Below, piece by piece: positions 1 through 12,517 of a DNA stretch of 64,000 bases (the stretch's first letter is position 1; each line of letters begins with the position of its first letter). Both the position numbers and the translations under genes were made by a program. Source of the DNA: Whalleya microplaca (taxonomy: Eukaryota; Ascomycota; Sordariomycetes; Xylariales; Xylariaceae). The DNA is taken from positions 496,001 to 560,000 of the forward strand of contig MU385711.1 in NCBI GenBank assembly GCA_022497155.1. The letters are read 5' to 3'. Below the pieces are notes generated by a model. The model did not search any database and was not told the origin of the DNA. It was given only the letters and a program-made list of their open reading frames with translations.

Positions 1-1257
1 AGGTCACCGAAATGACCTATCCCGCCTTGTGATGCGTAGATAGCCGACAATGCAGGCGACGGTTGGTTATACCCCGAGCCGGCGGTACTTCATGCGATTT
101 GATGTGGGTGACCCAAGTACTTAACACCTGAGCGAGAGTGGTATTAGACATTCAAGTCCCAAATGCGGGGAGCTTCGTTAAGCGTTTTATGAAACCAATC
201 TGTTTTAATCTCCGGGTCAGAGCGAGAGTCTTCTCACCAATGGCAATGGTGATAGATGAGCAACGACTTAGCAAAAGTGGCTGTGGAATCCGTATCATAT
301 TGACACACAGAGAAGCAGATCCAATGAACCAATTAGCTCTGTGAAAGAAATCGCCTACCCTTGATAATCTTACTTCCTCCGTTTAAAGCCTATTTATACC
401 GATTTATGTAAACTACAAATGGCTTAGCTCTCACCATCAGATATTATAGGAGTAGTGCTTACACTCAACGCCTTCCACCCACGCTGTTTTATTATCGTCC
501 GGTCATTCAAGCCTATGAACGAACTTATCCAGTACATAATATGACGATGTGGCTGTATCTTTATGTCTGCTAGCTTATACTCCAGTAGCTACACCGAACT
601 CGGCATTGTTCTTGATGTTGAAGGATATCTAGGATGAGACACAACCATCGACCGCCCTTGCAACATTGCCATGAACTCATAGTTTAGCAAGGAACTTCAC
701 ACCCTCCTGGGGTTGCGCTTTCCGGGCTCCCAGTCAGCCAGCTTGGGCGTGTGATAGATTGCTACCAAGGCGTGGTGACAATAAGCAGTCACATTTTTAG
801 CGTGCGAAATAACGTGCAACGGGTGGCAGTGATATATGCAGTCTCGAGTATCCGTGGACGCTGTGTGGACGTTATCTTCATCTTGGGTGTGCCTTCTGGC
901 GTTGATGTCGCTCGAAAAGTTCTCTTGAAAGTCTTCCGTGTTTTTCGAACAGTCTACCATCGTCCGCGGCAAAAACGGTTCTATTTAAGAAGCCCGTTTA
1001 CTGCGTTTGCTCCCAAACGGCCGTCCTAACAAGTGAATTCATCTATTCAGGGATCATGGTTGTTCAGGAGCTATGGCAGCAATTGGCCCATGCACGTGTC
1101 ACTGACGAGAAAGTCTTCCTTGAACGCGTTTCACAGGACGCGTTTCCAATAAAGTTATCATCAAGAGGATCTGAGAAGTAGTCTATACCATTGACGCTAA
1201 TAATTCGATAAAATCAATTGTAGAGCACTGATCTTGGGTGTTGACAGTAGACACAAC
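1..1257. other. Gene-free left edge
   Basis: I see no supported gene. Open frames here are short, overlap on opposite strands and show no domain or splice structure. The last few hundred bases are presumably promoter and 5' UTR of the MYND gene that starts at 1258. Confidence 0.5.
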
Positions 1258-2439
1258 ATGGCTGCACCAACCCCACGAGATGAGTTGCCCAATCGAAGTG
1301 AGTAATCTAGCATTCAGACTACCAGAGTCATTTGTTTCCCATTCTATCCTATTGCAGAAGCAAGGAATTCCTATGAGTTGGGGTGTATCTAGAAAGAATA
1401 GATACTGACTCCCGATGCCGCAGTGAACCTTGGCCTTCCCTTCCGCAGCTGCTCGGGTCCGAACTGCATAGTCCGCGAAAACCTGCTGCAGTGCAGCGGG
1501 TGCAAAGTAGTCCTGTACTGCGGAGCAGCGCACCAACGAGCGGACCGGCCGCGCCACAAGACGTCGTGCAACATAGTGAAGACGACGCAGGAGAAGCTCG
1601 CACAGGAGGAGGCGGCGCTGCGCGCGCGCCCCGGCGACGACGAGATGGGACCGGACGCATTCGAGAACGCGCAGGCGCAGTTCTGGTTCTGGCGTCCGAC
1701 GCGCCCGTACATGCAGGCACGCTATGATCTCATGCAGGCGATCCTAAACATCCGCACGGGCGAAGCCGTGCAAGCGGCGCTAGGCCACGCGCTGGGGATG
1801 CTGCAGCTCAGCCGCGGCGACAACCTCGGCGTGCGCAGCCAGGTACCCGCGCTGTACTTGCGTCTTGGCCGCGATCAGGAGGCTTACGACTTCATCAAGT
1901 GGTACGCGCTCGTGCCGTCCTCCTACGAGTGGATCAACCCGGACTTGCTGTACCTGGATATCCATGGCGAGGATGCCTTCGAACACTTCGAGGATCATGC
2001 CAAGAGGTTGGTTGATGTAAGCTTTCTGGCTTCCATGACGCAGCTGAAGATCCGTCTGCTCCTCGATGTCATGATGCTAGAGAGGTACGCCAAGAAGCCT
2101 GGAAACCGGAACGCTAGCTTCGAGACCAAGATGGAGTGGGTGCGTGAGGACGCCATCAGTGACGTGCTCTACAAGCGCCGGGATATCGTCGAACGCTCTG
2201 ACTACACTGATTTAATTGCCGACCTGCGGGACCAGGTTGCCAAGCTAGTTGCGTGCGTCAACGAGGTCAACGAGTACTACTGGCCTGCGTTGCAACATCC
2301 GGAGAAGTATTCGCACTCCCAACCTACAATATATACCCATGGCTCGCCGGAGGAGATCATCCTCGTCTTTAGGCACACCTGGTACTCATGGGCCGAATGT
2401 GCAGCCGCGCTCGAAATCGCTAAAGACGTCGCCAAATAA
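1258..2439 (+). CDS. MYND zinc-finger protein
   Basis: Two exons, 1258..1297 and 1424..2439, encode 351 residues. The intron 1298..1423 has donor GTGAGT, a CTGAC branch point and a CAG acceptor. The junction A|TG creates an internal Met codon, so the continuous frame that seems to begin at a GTG (1423) is really exon 2, and the true start is the ATG at 1258. Residues of about 20-55 form a MYND-type zinc-binding cluster (CSGPNC, then CSGC, YC, H and C ligands). MYND fingers usually bind proline-rich partners rather than DNA. The remaining 290 residues are mostly helical with no catalytic motif that I recognise; a SET domain is not evident. Function is unknown, probably a protein-interaction role. 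It converges with the thioesterase-like gene 395 bp downstream. Confidence 0.85.
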
Positions 2440-2834
2440 CAGCCTGATATGTCTGGTATAGACGGTGATCAGGATGACTTGGGGGTTGACTGAGGGAGTT
2501 CGGTCATGTACTACACGGCTAGCAAAAAGGTCTTTATTCCGATTCATGTGAACCATGAGATAACTAGGTAGCTGCATTGCTATATACAGATAGATACAAC
2601 CTTGTGCTACATTGGCGCATAAATACAAGATGCACGCCGTATACACTTGAGCCGCTCCATGTACAACGACACTCCACTATGTCTATGTCTCCAACCACAT
2701 CCTCCCATTTCACCCCATCTAACATCACTAAAGACGAGATATGTTCAATCCCCAAAAAGTGCATGCTATATACCTACCCATTTAAACAGCCATCTGCTCC
2801 CATAAGTAGCTCCTTCACATCCCTACCTACCTCC
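2440..2834. other. Convergent intergenic spacer
   Basis: This lies between the stops of two convergent genes and probably holds both 3' UTRs. I see no gene or clear terminator. Confidence 0.5.
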
Positions 2835-3602
2835 CTACAACCTGCCCTTCCACGCCTTCTCCACAACCGCGCTCTCGGCACGCGCATACACGAGCCCGTC
2901 CTCGCCCTCAACACTAGCACGGATGACCATGCGCCCATCGCGAGTCTCGGCCTCGCACACGCGCGTGCGCACCAGCACCGTGACGGCGTCCTCGTCATCG
3001 TGGTCCGCGGCGCCCGCGATCACGGGCCGCGCGAACGCCACGTTCGTGTACGCCGTGTACACCTGGCGCGCCGGGTCGCGATGCATGAAGCCGGCGCGCC
3101 CGCACACGGCGTCGAGCACCAGCGTCAGCACGCCGCCGTGCAGCGTGTGCGGGATGCCGTGGAGGGAGGGGCCCAGGGTTAGGATGTCGAGGTGTGTGGG
3201 GAAGGGGTTGGGTGATTTTGCTTCTTTTTCTTCTTCGAGCCCCCGTCTTCTATCCCCTTGCCCTTCCCCTTGCTTTTGCCCATCCCCTCCCCGAGTTCTC
3301 CCCTCCATCATAATCCCCCGCTCCAGCGCCTCCGGCAGCGCCCCCGATTGCGCAAGCAATGTGACATGCCTGCGCACGCCGTCCGGGCGGGCCATAAACC
3401 CGTCGAGCACGGGGTCGGCACCCCCGTCCTTGTTCCCCTCCCCCTTTGATCCGGGCGGGCGCACGGGGCTGTCCGTCTTATAGGGGCGCACGCCGGGCAG
3501 CGCGATGAGCTCGCCGAGCCAGGGCACCGAGCAGAAGTGTTCTAGGTCCGCGGCGGACTCGGGCGTCCAGGAGAGGATAGAGTGGGGGGTCGTTACGACC
3601 AT
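2835..3602 (-). CDS. HotDog-fold thioesterase-like protein
   Basis: A single exon encodes 255 residues. The frame opens further upstream (to 3770), but the added 56 residues look non-coding, and the internal ATG at 3602 gives the expected start (MVVTTPHS). Residues of about 150-250 carry the HotDog signature of the PaaI/4HBT superfamily: H-x-x-H-G-G near 152-157 followed by the helix LTLVLDAVCG, then the strands YTAYTNVAFARPV and VLVRTRVCEAE. Such proteins usually hydrolyse acyl-CoA thioesters, but the substrate cannot be read here. Residues of about 101-130 are a Gly/Gln/Arg/Glu-rich low-complexity insertion between the N-terminal region and the HotDog core. An intron there is possible, though I see no convincing splice pair. 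The MYND gene converges from the other side. Confidence 0.75.
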   Translation of the reverse strand: MVVTTPHSILSWTPESAADLEHFCSVPWLGELIALPGVRPYKTDSPVRPPGSKGEGNKDGGADPVLDGFMARPDGVRRHVTLLAQSGALPEALERGIMMEGRTRGGDGQKQGEGQGDRRRGLEEEKEAKSPNPFPTHLDILTLGPSLHGIPHTLHGGVLTLVLDAVCGRAGFMHRDPARQVYTAYTNVAFARPVIAGAADHDDEDAVTVLVRTRVCEAETRDGRMVIRASVEGEDGLVYARAESAVVEKAWKGRL

Positions 3603-5402
3603 TGTGATGTAGAGGAATGGATGGAGGGGTGGACGGAGGCTTGACCTTATGTAGGGAGGTGTGTGTAGCTGTGCAAGTGCGTATATACGCGCGTAGTTGA
3701 TCCTCTCAGCCCCAGTGGCGCGCCGCGCGCGGGATGAAGCGAGTTTGTCAACAAGCGAGCACTCTAGCACCCTGGCAATAGGTCCTATACAGAGAACCCA
3801 ACCTAGCCCTTATAGACGTACGTAAAGAGCGCAGGCACAAGTGGGTATTTAAAGTAATTGGTTTTCTGGCACTGATGAAAAGGAGCCCGCCCTCAAGGAA
3901 GTTCTGAATATTCTCCACCGTCCGTCACTAAACTATTTCCCGTTGAAAGCATTGAAGGACTTTGACAAAAGACCCAGCCGAACGGACTGACCGTAGACCA
4001 CGAAGAAATACCGCTCTTAGAAAGTTGGATAATAACCCGAACCTCAGCCTCCAACAACCCAACTCCACTGCACGGAGTGTTGGTGCGCGGAGAGCATAGG
4101 TAGCGAGCGGCGAGGTCGCATACATACATACATTAGCGCGCGTTGTTTGTCCATCTTCCCAGTGCCAAGGTGCAGGGTAGCATACCTAGGTAAGTAGAGT
4201 AGCATCGTACTCTATTCCGTAATGAGTACTTAGATATATATAACATGCGCCGCGCCGTCTCTTTTTCCCCCACTCAGTCGGTCAGTCTCCATATGGATCC
4301 AGGATTTGGGGGCTGAATGCCGACCGAACGAACAAGTCACATCTTGCCTCGCAGTCAAGGAGATAGATAGGTATAACATTCACAGAAAGACAGACACAAT
4401 TGGGTGAGATGAATGAACATTTTGCACAATGGGGTGGGAATCACGTTGGTATTCGACCTTAACCTAGATGTCCTGCCTATGCGTAGCCAGCCTGCCTCCC
4501 AACTCCTCCCCTCCCCTCCTAGCCTAGTCCACCGAAGGAAGATCATGGCCTCTTACGACACGTACATACGTCCATCCATTCATCCAACCAGCCAGCCATC
4601 GAGTACCTAGTTTATCTCTCCAAGCAACTCATTCATCCATACATCAATCAATCAATCATCACCTCCGCCGAGGTCGAAATTAATTACAAGTGAATAAAAC
4701 CCTCATCTCAAAGGCAAAAGCAAAAGCTCACACACACACCGCAACACCGTCAAGAATAGGTAGGTTTTTTTTGCTCTCAATTCATCAACTCAACTCAACT
4801 CAACTCAACACTCAAATCTCGTGGTATGGGGGGTTCATTCATATCGTCGTGAGAGGCACGCATGCGTTTAGGATATGTGTGTTTCCCCACTGGTATCTCG
4901 AAAAAAAGTTCTCTTTCCCGCTCAATCAACCGACCGATCAATCAAACCGTTTCCTTGCCTTGCCTGCTTGCTTGCTTGCTCGCAGCACTATGATGCAAAG
5001 AATGAGAAAGAGAAAATCAAAAACAGAAAGAAAAGAAGAAAATACACATATCCATCCATACATCCATCCATGTTCATGCTTTGCTTTTTCAGAAATATTC
5101 CCACAAATACCAAACGGACGCCTGGTTTTTCTTTCGGTTTTTCGTCTGTGTCTTCTTGCGGAGAGAGAGAAAGAGTCCCCAATTGCAGAAGAAGTAATTA
5201 GTAGTATATCTAAGTAGCGTCTAAACCCATGGCTACCCAGCAGCCAGCCAGACGCATTGACCTCGAGTTTCGTTCGTTTGTACGTTCTCCATCTTTCATC
5301 TCTCGTCTTTCATCTTTCGTCTCTCTACTTTTTATCGTTGTTGAAATCAACATGGAAGGGCGACGAGGGCGATATCACGTCCAGATATCGAGAGCGCTTC
5401 TC
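3603..5402. other. Intergenic region with simple repeats
   Basis: This probably holds the promoter of the thioesterase-like gene at its left end and the 3' UTR of the long disordered-protein gene at its right end. It is rich in CATC/CATA and CAACT runs and pyrimidine tracts. Open frames in it are low-complexity and not believable as genes. Confidence 0.5.
4786..4809. repeat. CAACT microsatellite
   Basis: About five tandem copies of CAACT in intergenic DNA. Confidence 0.85.
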
Positions 5403-8400
5403 CTAAAACGTCTCCGACTCTTGGCTGATAGCGCTGGAGGGGCTGGCGATGCTGCCGAAGGTGTCTGTAGTAATAATAGTCAGCGATATGAGTCTCATCA
5501 CATACATTGTTTGAGTAGATATTGCAAGGGTAAACTAACCTCTCTTCCGTCGTCTCTCCTCATCGCGCGTGGGCGTCATGGCTCTTGGTCCGCTAGGCTT
5601 CCGTGTCGGGACTCCGAGCGCACCGCTCAGGTTCCTGTTCTCCGGCTTCGGGCTGCTAGAGTGGTAGCTCCCGGCATGCGTCGCCGTGGCGGTGCCGTAG
5701 CCACTCTCGACGCTGTGGTACGGCAGGGGGCTGTGCCTGTCCTGCAGCTGGTTCACTCGCGCGTGTTGCGGAGGCGTCTGGCTGTCAAGCGGCTCCTTCG
5801 GAGGGCGCGGCGGGCCCTGGTTCACTGGCGAGGAGGCACCGTGCTGCCAGTTGTAGTCGTCGCCGCCGTGGCCGGAGTTCATGGCGCTGTTGTCACTATA
5901 CCGGTTGGTATTCTGGCCAGGGAACCTGCCGAGGGAGGTGGCTGAGCCAGCCCAATCTGCTGACCTGGGGGACATCGACGAGTCGTAGTCTTGCGCCGAG
6001 GTCTCTAACGCTGTTCTAAAACGTTCGGTCTGCCCAGGTCGGGGCTGCGGGTGTTGGAGGTTCAACGAGTTGCGATGAGCCTTGTATTTAGGATCCTCGG
6101 GGGTCGCATATGTGGCCGGTGGAGGCTCCCTTTGCATTGGCTGTTCTACCAGCGGCGAACTAGGTATGTCACGCATGCTATGCATGTCTTCACCCGCTGG
6201 CGGGTTGTGGAGGTCCTGCTCGGAAAAGCCGGAATGCAGCTTGTCCTCGCCGTAGATGTCCTGATGCTGATAAGGGTCATAATTACCCATATCAGAGCCA
6301 GACCGGGAGGGTGGATGTTGCAGGAACTCCTCCGGTTGATCATGCTTCTTTGAGTTGCCGCTGCTACGGAAGACCTTTCCTATGCTAGAAGTCGTCGTCT
6401 CGGACCAGCGCGAGATCTTCGGGAAGAAGCCAGATGATCCACGCGACTTGTGCTTCTTACCGTCGTCAGTCCGAGGGGTATTCTCGTTGCTGACCGAGAG
6501 GTGCTGTGCCTGTGGTGAACTGTGAGGCGGCGTGCCTAAGGGTACTGATCCACCTCGAGGCCTCTCTAGAGTAGGAGACAGCATTCCGTTCTCGACGGCA
6601 TATGGGGTTGTCCTCGGGACAGAATTGTCGGCGTATTCGTTCTCGTCTTCGGGCACCGTGCTGATACGATGATCAGAGAATTTACGCTGCTGCTGCTCAT
6701 TTCCCGTTCTCATGGACCCCCCACGAGATTGGGGTATGGAGAGATGGCCGGATTGGCTACCGTGACTGGCAGTCGACGTCCCAGCATTGCCCTCTGGTTC
6801 ATAACCACGGTCTTGTTCGTATGGGACTTCCGGCTGTATGTTGTCGAGCGAATGGGCCCGCGTGCTCATAGCATCGGCCGGGACCGCAGTCTGATGCTTG
6901 AGAACATCCACATCGGTCAGGAGCTGCATGAGCATATCCTCTATCCTGCCAAGGTCGTTGGAGCCTTTGGCGCTGAGACCCTGAAGCGCGCGTCGGAGGA
7001 AGTTGCGCTTCTTAGTATTGGCATCGTCGGTCCCAGCCTGGGAACCTCCTTGAATGGATCTCGCACTGCTACCTGGGAACGGCCTGGGACCACCAAGGTG
7101 GCGTTTGACGGTCTTATCCGTATTGTCCTTCACTTCGTTGATGATCTGGTCCTCAGTATCGGCCAACATCCTCTTGATATCCTCGAAAGAGTTGCGCATA
7201 TCAGCCGCAGATCGCACAAGTGTCACAAGTATCTCAGTGTCTCTAGCACTTCGTTGAGCATCGCGAACCATGAGCTGCAAAGCAATTAGCATATATCGAG
7301 CCAACTTCTCCTTGGGTGATACTTACGTGCTCCATCAGAGCAATGATGTCCTTCGATTGAATCCGATCAATTCCAGTGCCCGTAGCAGGGTCATATAGCG
7401 GGGTTCCCATCGCCTGAGACAGTCCGGTAAGATGCCTCGTGTCCTTCGGCGCGTAGAAGGGGTCTTCGACTGCCCCCATATTAGGTTGATCCATGATTCC
7501 GACATTTTTGCCCTTTCCATTAGTCCCGTCACGGTTGTCGTTGGGCGCTCCGGATATATAACCCTCATCACCTGCAGCTAACCCAGGACTACCAGTGTGG
7601 AAGCCGCCTCGGTAAGCGTCTGCCCCATACCCATTTCCACCCAGCATGTTTCCATCAATGCCAGGTAAGTTCGCAATCGGGCTAGTTCCCTCGTAGGGGT
7701 TTGTGAGCAGTGTGTCTCGCTTGCGTTCGCCCGATGTTCTCTGCCATTCGTCATCTTGCTCCTGGCTTGGTTGCCGGCTGTGGGTTGCAGCCATGGCGCC
7801 CGCAGTAGCGATAGTAGCTGCGGCTGCGGCGTCGGCGATACCAAAGCCTTGTCCGTTTCCAGGACCGCTGCCCTTGCTCGCCTTAGGCGTCATAGCGCGG
7901 TCGTACGCATGAGACCTTTCTTGGGTTGGCGTCCTTGCTCCCTGCCAGCGTTCTGCGGAAGGGGTGTGGCGTTCGCTCATACCGTCGTCGTAGTATCCGA
8001 TCTCTGGCATAGGATGACTCATATCTGGTAAGCCGCTAGCTTCCATCTTCGGGTGCTCATAGTCAGAGAGGCGATCAACACTGTGACGTGGTGTAGCATT
8101 CGGTCCATAGCCATCCTTGGTGCGCTCCTTGAAGGATTTATTTCGCGAAACGCCATCGCCAACAAACTCGCCCTCCTTGCGTTCAACAATGGGCGACTGT
8201 CGACCTTCCTTCTTTCGCTTGATAGCAGCAGCTCGTCCTAAAGCTGCGGTTGTGATGGCGGACTCAGAAGCGGTTGGGGAGTTACGATATTTCGTTTGAG
8301 GGACCTTCTGGCCGTATTCGTTAATATCGTACTCCGTAAATTCGTGTAATTGATCGCCTTCTCGAGATTGCGTCGGCGAGCGAACCTGTTCCTCATTCAC

Positions 8401-10875
8401 CTCACGGCGACCTTCTGTTGAACGCTTAGTAGGACTAATGCCCCTTGATCCGGACTGCGTTCTAGATCCATCATACGATATTGAGGAGTCGCGGTAGTCC
8501 TGTCCGGCACCACCTCCAGATCCACTGAGGAGGGAAGGGTCAAGAACAGAACCCTCAACCAGGGATGCGACAGCGGACTCGGGTGCGAAGTTGGGGTGTA
8601 CCATCTCTGGATTTCCACCGATCGTCTGAACCGCCTGTCCCGAGTTCACGTGATCCAATTCGCTGTCTTCAGTGTATGTGGTATTTCTGTAATCCAGGTT
8701 GGAGCCCCCAAGGCTGCTCTCCTCACCAAATTCGCGGCTTCGCATGTTGCTAGGAACAGAGCTGGGCGAGTAGAGATTCCGGTCGTGGAGTACCGACTTA
8801 TCCGGTGAAGAGAGTTCACTAGTAGTTTGCATAGCTCTCGAGTCACGATGGCCTTGAACATCGCTCTCGCCCTCAGTAAATCCTGACACGCTCTGGATCG
8901 GGCTGAGACCGCGTCTTTCTTGCTGGTAGGGGATATACCGCAGAGGAGCTGGAACGTCCTGCGAGCCGAAGAATGAGGGGTTCATTCCGGGCTCGTCGTC
9001 ATACATACCCGGCTCAGATAGGTGGCCAGCCTCGTCATATTCATCTTCGTACTCATCCCGCATTTGGCTGGGATACCTGTTACCAAACTCGTCGGTCTCA
9101 TAGTCGTCCTGGTACTCAGGGAGTCCTTTGCGGGGTAGGGCTTTGAGGTCACCATGGGACACATTTGCGTGCTGAGCACCCAAGCCATGGAGTGTGTGGA
9201 CTGGCGTTCTCGTAGGCGTGGGGGTTCTAGTAATAGAATCCATCGAAGCGACCCTTCTCGGTACTTCCCTGGCCGGTGTCATCTCTTCGCTCGCTGAGTG
9301 CGGTCTATCCGTCTCAGCCGATAATATGGACGTTCTCGTCATATCGGATGGATTAACTGCGCTCGAAAGAGGCATTGGGGGCACCACCTCGTGGTCTGCC
9401 TCCTCACAGTCATCATTATACTTCTCGCCATGGTCACGCTTTGGTGTCTCTGCTCGTCTCCGCCTTCGTTGTCTCTTCTCGTCGCCTCTGGATCTTGACC
9501 GTATCTCTGCACCAACGACCGCAGCACCCAGGGCGGCATCTGCGAGACTTTCGTGTTCACGTCGCAGCGCCTCATCTTTATCCTCTACAGTGACAGAAAC
9601 CTCATCAAGACTGCTGTGAGGCGACAGGTCATTCCTAGCCTCTCTGTCCCGTCTATCCTTCTTGGACTGAGATGTCTCGGTGGACTTTCTCTTGCTTGTG
9701 ACAGAGATCTCTTCCCGAGACGCGGATGTAAGGCTGGAGAGCGAATCTCGATCTTTGCTCCTGCGGGAGTCTCGCTGGCTCCGTTCTCTTTTGATAGCAT
9801 CTAGCTCGGGGAGAATGAGTCGCCTGATAGCATCCTCGACGGTCTCGAGCAGCTTCGGGTTATTGATGGAGACTTTCGATGAAGAATGTGAGTCATATGA
9901 GCGGTGGCTAGGTGTAATCTGCGACGAGAGAATGCTGGAGTCGGCACCTGAGACCGCAGATTCCTTGGTGCTTCCTTTGGACCGCCGCTTCGCAGAACTC
10001 TTGATTTCGACATCCTTCTCACTTGTACTGCTATTTCTGCTTTTCGATTTTCCTCTTCGTTCCGGCTTGGTTGCTTTCTCAACCGCCTTCTGCATAACGC
10101 TCCGCTCATGGCTTGCGCTTCGGGTCTTACGATGCAACTTTTCAGCTGCGTTAGTACCAGCAGCGCTGGGAACTAGAGACTCTCGCAGAGGACTTCTAGC
10201 ACGTCTCTCCTCTCGGGTAGTCGGCATAGCACCGGAGCCATCCAAGAAGCTATCGCTAGGAATAGCAGAGATGTCAGACATATCAGGCGGCTGATAAGTC
10301 GAGGCTTTGCTGTCGGCAGCAGGTATAAGCGGACTCGAGACTTTCCGCCGCCGGCGGTGACCGGGGTCTATCTCAACCTCAATAGGGTTTCGGGAGACAT
10401 TAGACTCCTCGGTGGCCGAAGCGTATGAATTCATGCTTCTCGCGTCTTCCGGATCGGTCATGTCCATCTCGGACCGGGCGATATTCTGACTTGCGGGCGT
10501 TTTTCTCGACATTGAGCCTTTTCTTGTGCTTCTTGTCTCTGTGATCTGGATGTGGTCGTTTTTCCCGTGGGTTTTGGACGGCGTCAGGCGCACGCGAACA
10601 CTTGGCTTACGCTCAGTGGAACCTGATCCGCCGGGAGAACCACTGCGGGTCCGTCCACCCTCGAAATACTCAATGAGGAGCGACGTCTGGGAACGATTGG
10701 GCCGGTGACCCCGGGTCCTGATGGTGACTGGAGTGCCGTCGTCGGGAAGGGAATAATGGGATATATCATCGGCAGTCTTAGACGCATCGGATGCGGCAAC
10801 CTCGGTGGGCTCAGTAAGAGATGCGGTCTCGGTCGGAGCTGGTAACGGAGGAGGCTTTTTCGAGTCGACACCCAT
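5403..10875 (-). CDS. Large disordered conserved fungal protein (1,781 aa)
   Basis: Three exons: 10875..7327, 7274..5540 and 5464..5403. Intron 7275..7326 (52 nt) has GTAAGT and TTGCAG and falls between codons. Intron 5465..5539 (75 nt) has GTTAGT, a GCTGAC branch point and TACAG. The two long continuous frames are therefore one gene. The last exon adds a 20-residue tail ending SQESETF. Most of the chain is Ser/Arg/Glu/Pro-rich and predicted disordered. Two helical segments stand out: about 343-370 (an amphipathic stretch around LILPELDAIKRE) and about 1172-1235, which spans the first splice junction (MVRDAQRSARDTEILV, then FEDIKRMLADTEDQI). An Ala-rich stretch lies near 1060. I recognise no enzymatic domain and propose no function; a scaffold or cytoskeletal role would fit but is a guess. 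Confidence 0.85.
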
Positions 10876-11611
10876 GGTGTTCCTCGACGGTGAGCTGGCA
10901 CTTTTTCTTCTGTGGCCTCACCTCTACTAGGTTAGGCCGCTTTCGCCCTGGTCTGGCCCTCCTGACCTGGGTGTGTTTACCCGCCTGGCGACTTCAGGCG
11001 CAGATCACGGGCAGGGGAGGGACAACAGAGAGGTGAAGGCGGTCAAGGTCGAATGGCGAGAGCCGGTCTCGATCCAGGCATTGGGCAATAACTGTAGGTG
11101 CGCAAGAAAAAAAAAACCAATATGAAACCTAAAAGACACCAGCAAGTTGTTAGTATAGGGCTCCAAAATAATGGCAGCGTTGAAGCCATACACACGAAGA
11201 CACACGGCGAGTAGAATTATTTCGCCATGTCGCAGCGAATAAAAAGGAAAGTATGATGACTGGGACAGATTGACTAAATTCACAGGAAAAAAAAAAAAAC
11301 TTGTTTGCTGTCCGAACTGTGGCAGTGGCAGTGGTAACAGCAGTTTGTGGGAAGAGCTCTTCAGCTTCGGCTGCTCCAATGGACGGAGACCCAGCCCCCT
11401 CAAATGCGCCGAGTCCACAGGGCACTGGACATGGCTCCGATGCACAAATGAGGGTTGAAGAAGATAGACGATACCTGATGTTGCGGAAACAGGTATGTCC
11501 GGAAAAACAATACAGAAACAGTACAAGCAACTGATTGGGTTTTATGAGGGAAAGCTTGAGGTATACGTACAAATAGTATTATTGTATTAGTGGATGTTCC
11601 TTGAGAGGGCC

Positions 11612-11650
11612 GAGTGTGAGTGTGAGTGTGAGTGGTGAGTGGTGAGTGTG
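11612..11650. repeat. GAGTGT/GAGTG short tandem repeat
   Basis: Tandem GAGTGT units grade into GAGTG units, in the upstream region of the large disordered-protein gene. Confidence 0.8.
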
Positions 11651-11841
11651 GGATGGGGACGATGTTGACGCTGCGGGCGCTGCAGTGTTGGGGATGCGTA
11701 GATTAGCCACAGGTCCATGCAATACGATTATGTAGGTACTGTATAACCCGCTGGAGCCATCGGACAAGTCCTGTTGTTCGTCGAACGAGTGCAAGCCTCG
11801 GGGCTCCTTGCTGTGTGTGTGGTGATAGGATCAATACCTAC

Positions 11842-11887
11842 TATGTATGTATGTATGTATGTAAGTATGTATGTACGTATGTATGTA
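11842..11887. repeat. TATG microsatellite
   Basis: About eleven tandem TATG units with two single-base interruptions. Confidence 0.9.
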
Positions 11888-12490
11888 GTGAATAGAGGAG
11901 TGAATTATTATGAGGCTTTGTTATGGTCGAGAAAAGCTCGGCTGGGGCTGGTTGCTGCTGGGCTGGTAGAGAGTGGGGACCCTAGCAAGGTGATGTGTTG
12001 GCCGTGCTTAGACGATCTGACCAATCGCGCTAGGGGACGGGGCGCTGGCAGGACCGAACAACCTGCAGTAACAAGGAGGTCGGGTGCCTAGGCAAGGAAG
12101 GCACAGGTGGTCACAGGTAGGCAGGTACATACGAATTGCAGTCTGTTCTTGCCTGTTCTCACCTACCTATTAAGTATTCATCAGTGCTTATCAGCCTAAC
12201 GAAACCTGCTGCTTCCTATCGATTAATACATGTAGGTAAAGTCCACTTCAGCACATGCACTCCTAGACAGGTGATGACAGACTGATATATAAAAATGGCA
12301 ATCATCCACTCTCTCCTTTCCTAAACAATTACCAGTATATCCTGTGAATCAGCAATTATGTCTCAATACATTGAATTTTCGCCCTCTGATGAACTAGGTA
12401 GCCCAGCAAAAAGAGGCTGGCAGGCTAGCTAGCGCTGTCTATCTATTTACCAACAATTCGTCCAATGCACAGGCTCCGTTTGCGAGTGAT

Positions 12491-12517
12491 GGTTAGCATG
12501 GTTAGCATGGTTAGCAT
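12491..12517. repeat. GGTTAGCAT tandem repeat
   Basis: Three perfect tandem copies of the 9-mer GGTTAGCAT. Confidence 0.9.

Noticed and set aside
3603..3770. Upstream extension of the thioesterase-like frame to an ATG at 3770
   Set aside because: The added residues have no coding character, and the internal ATG at 3602 begins the expected N-terminus.
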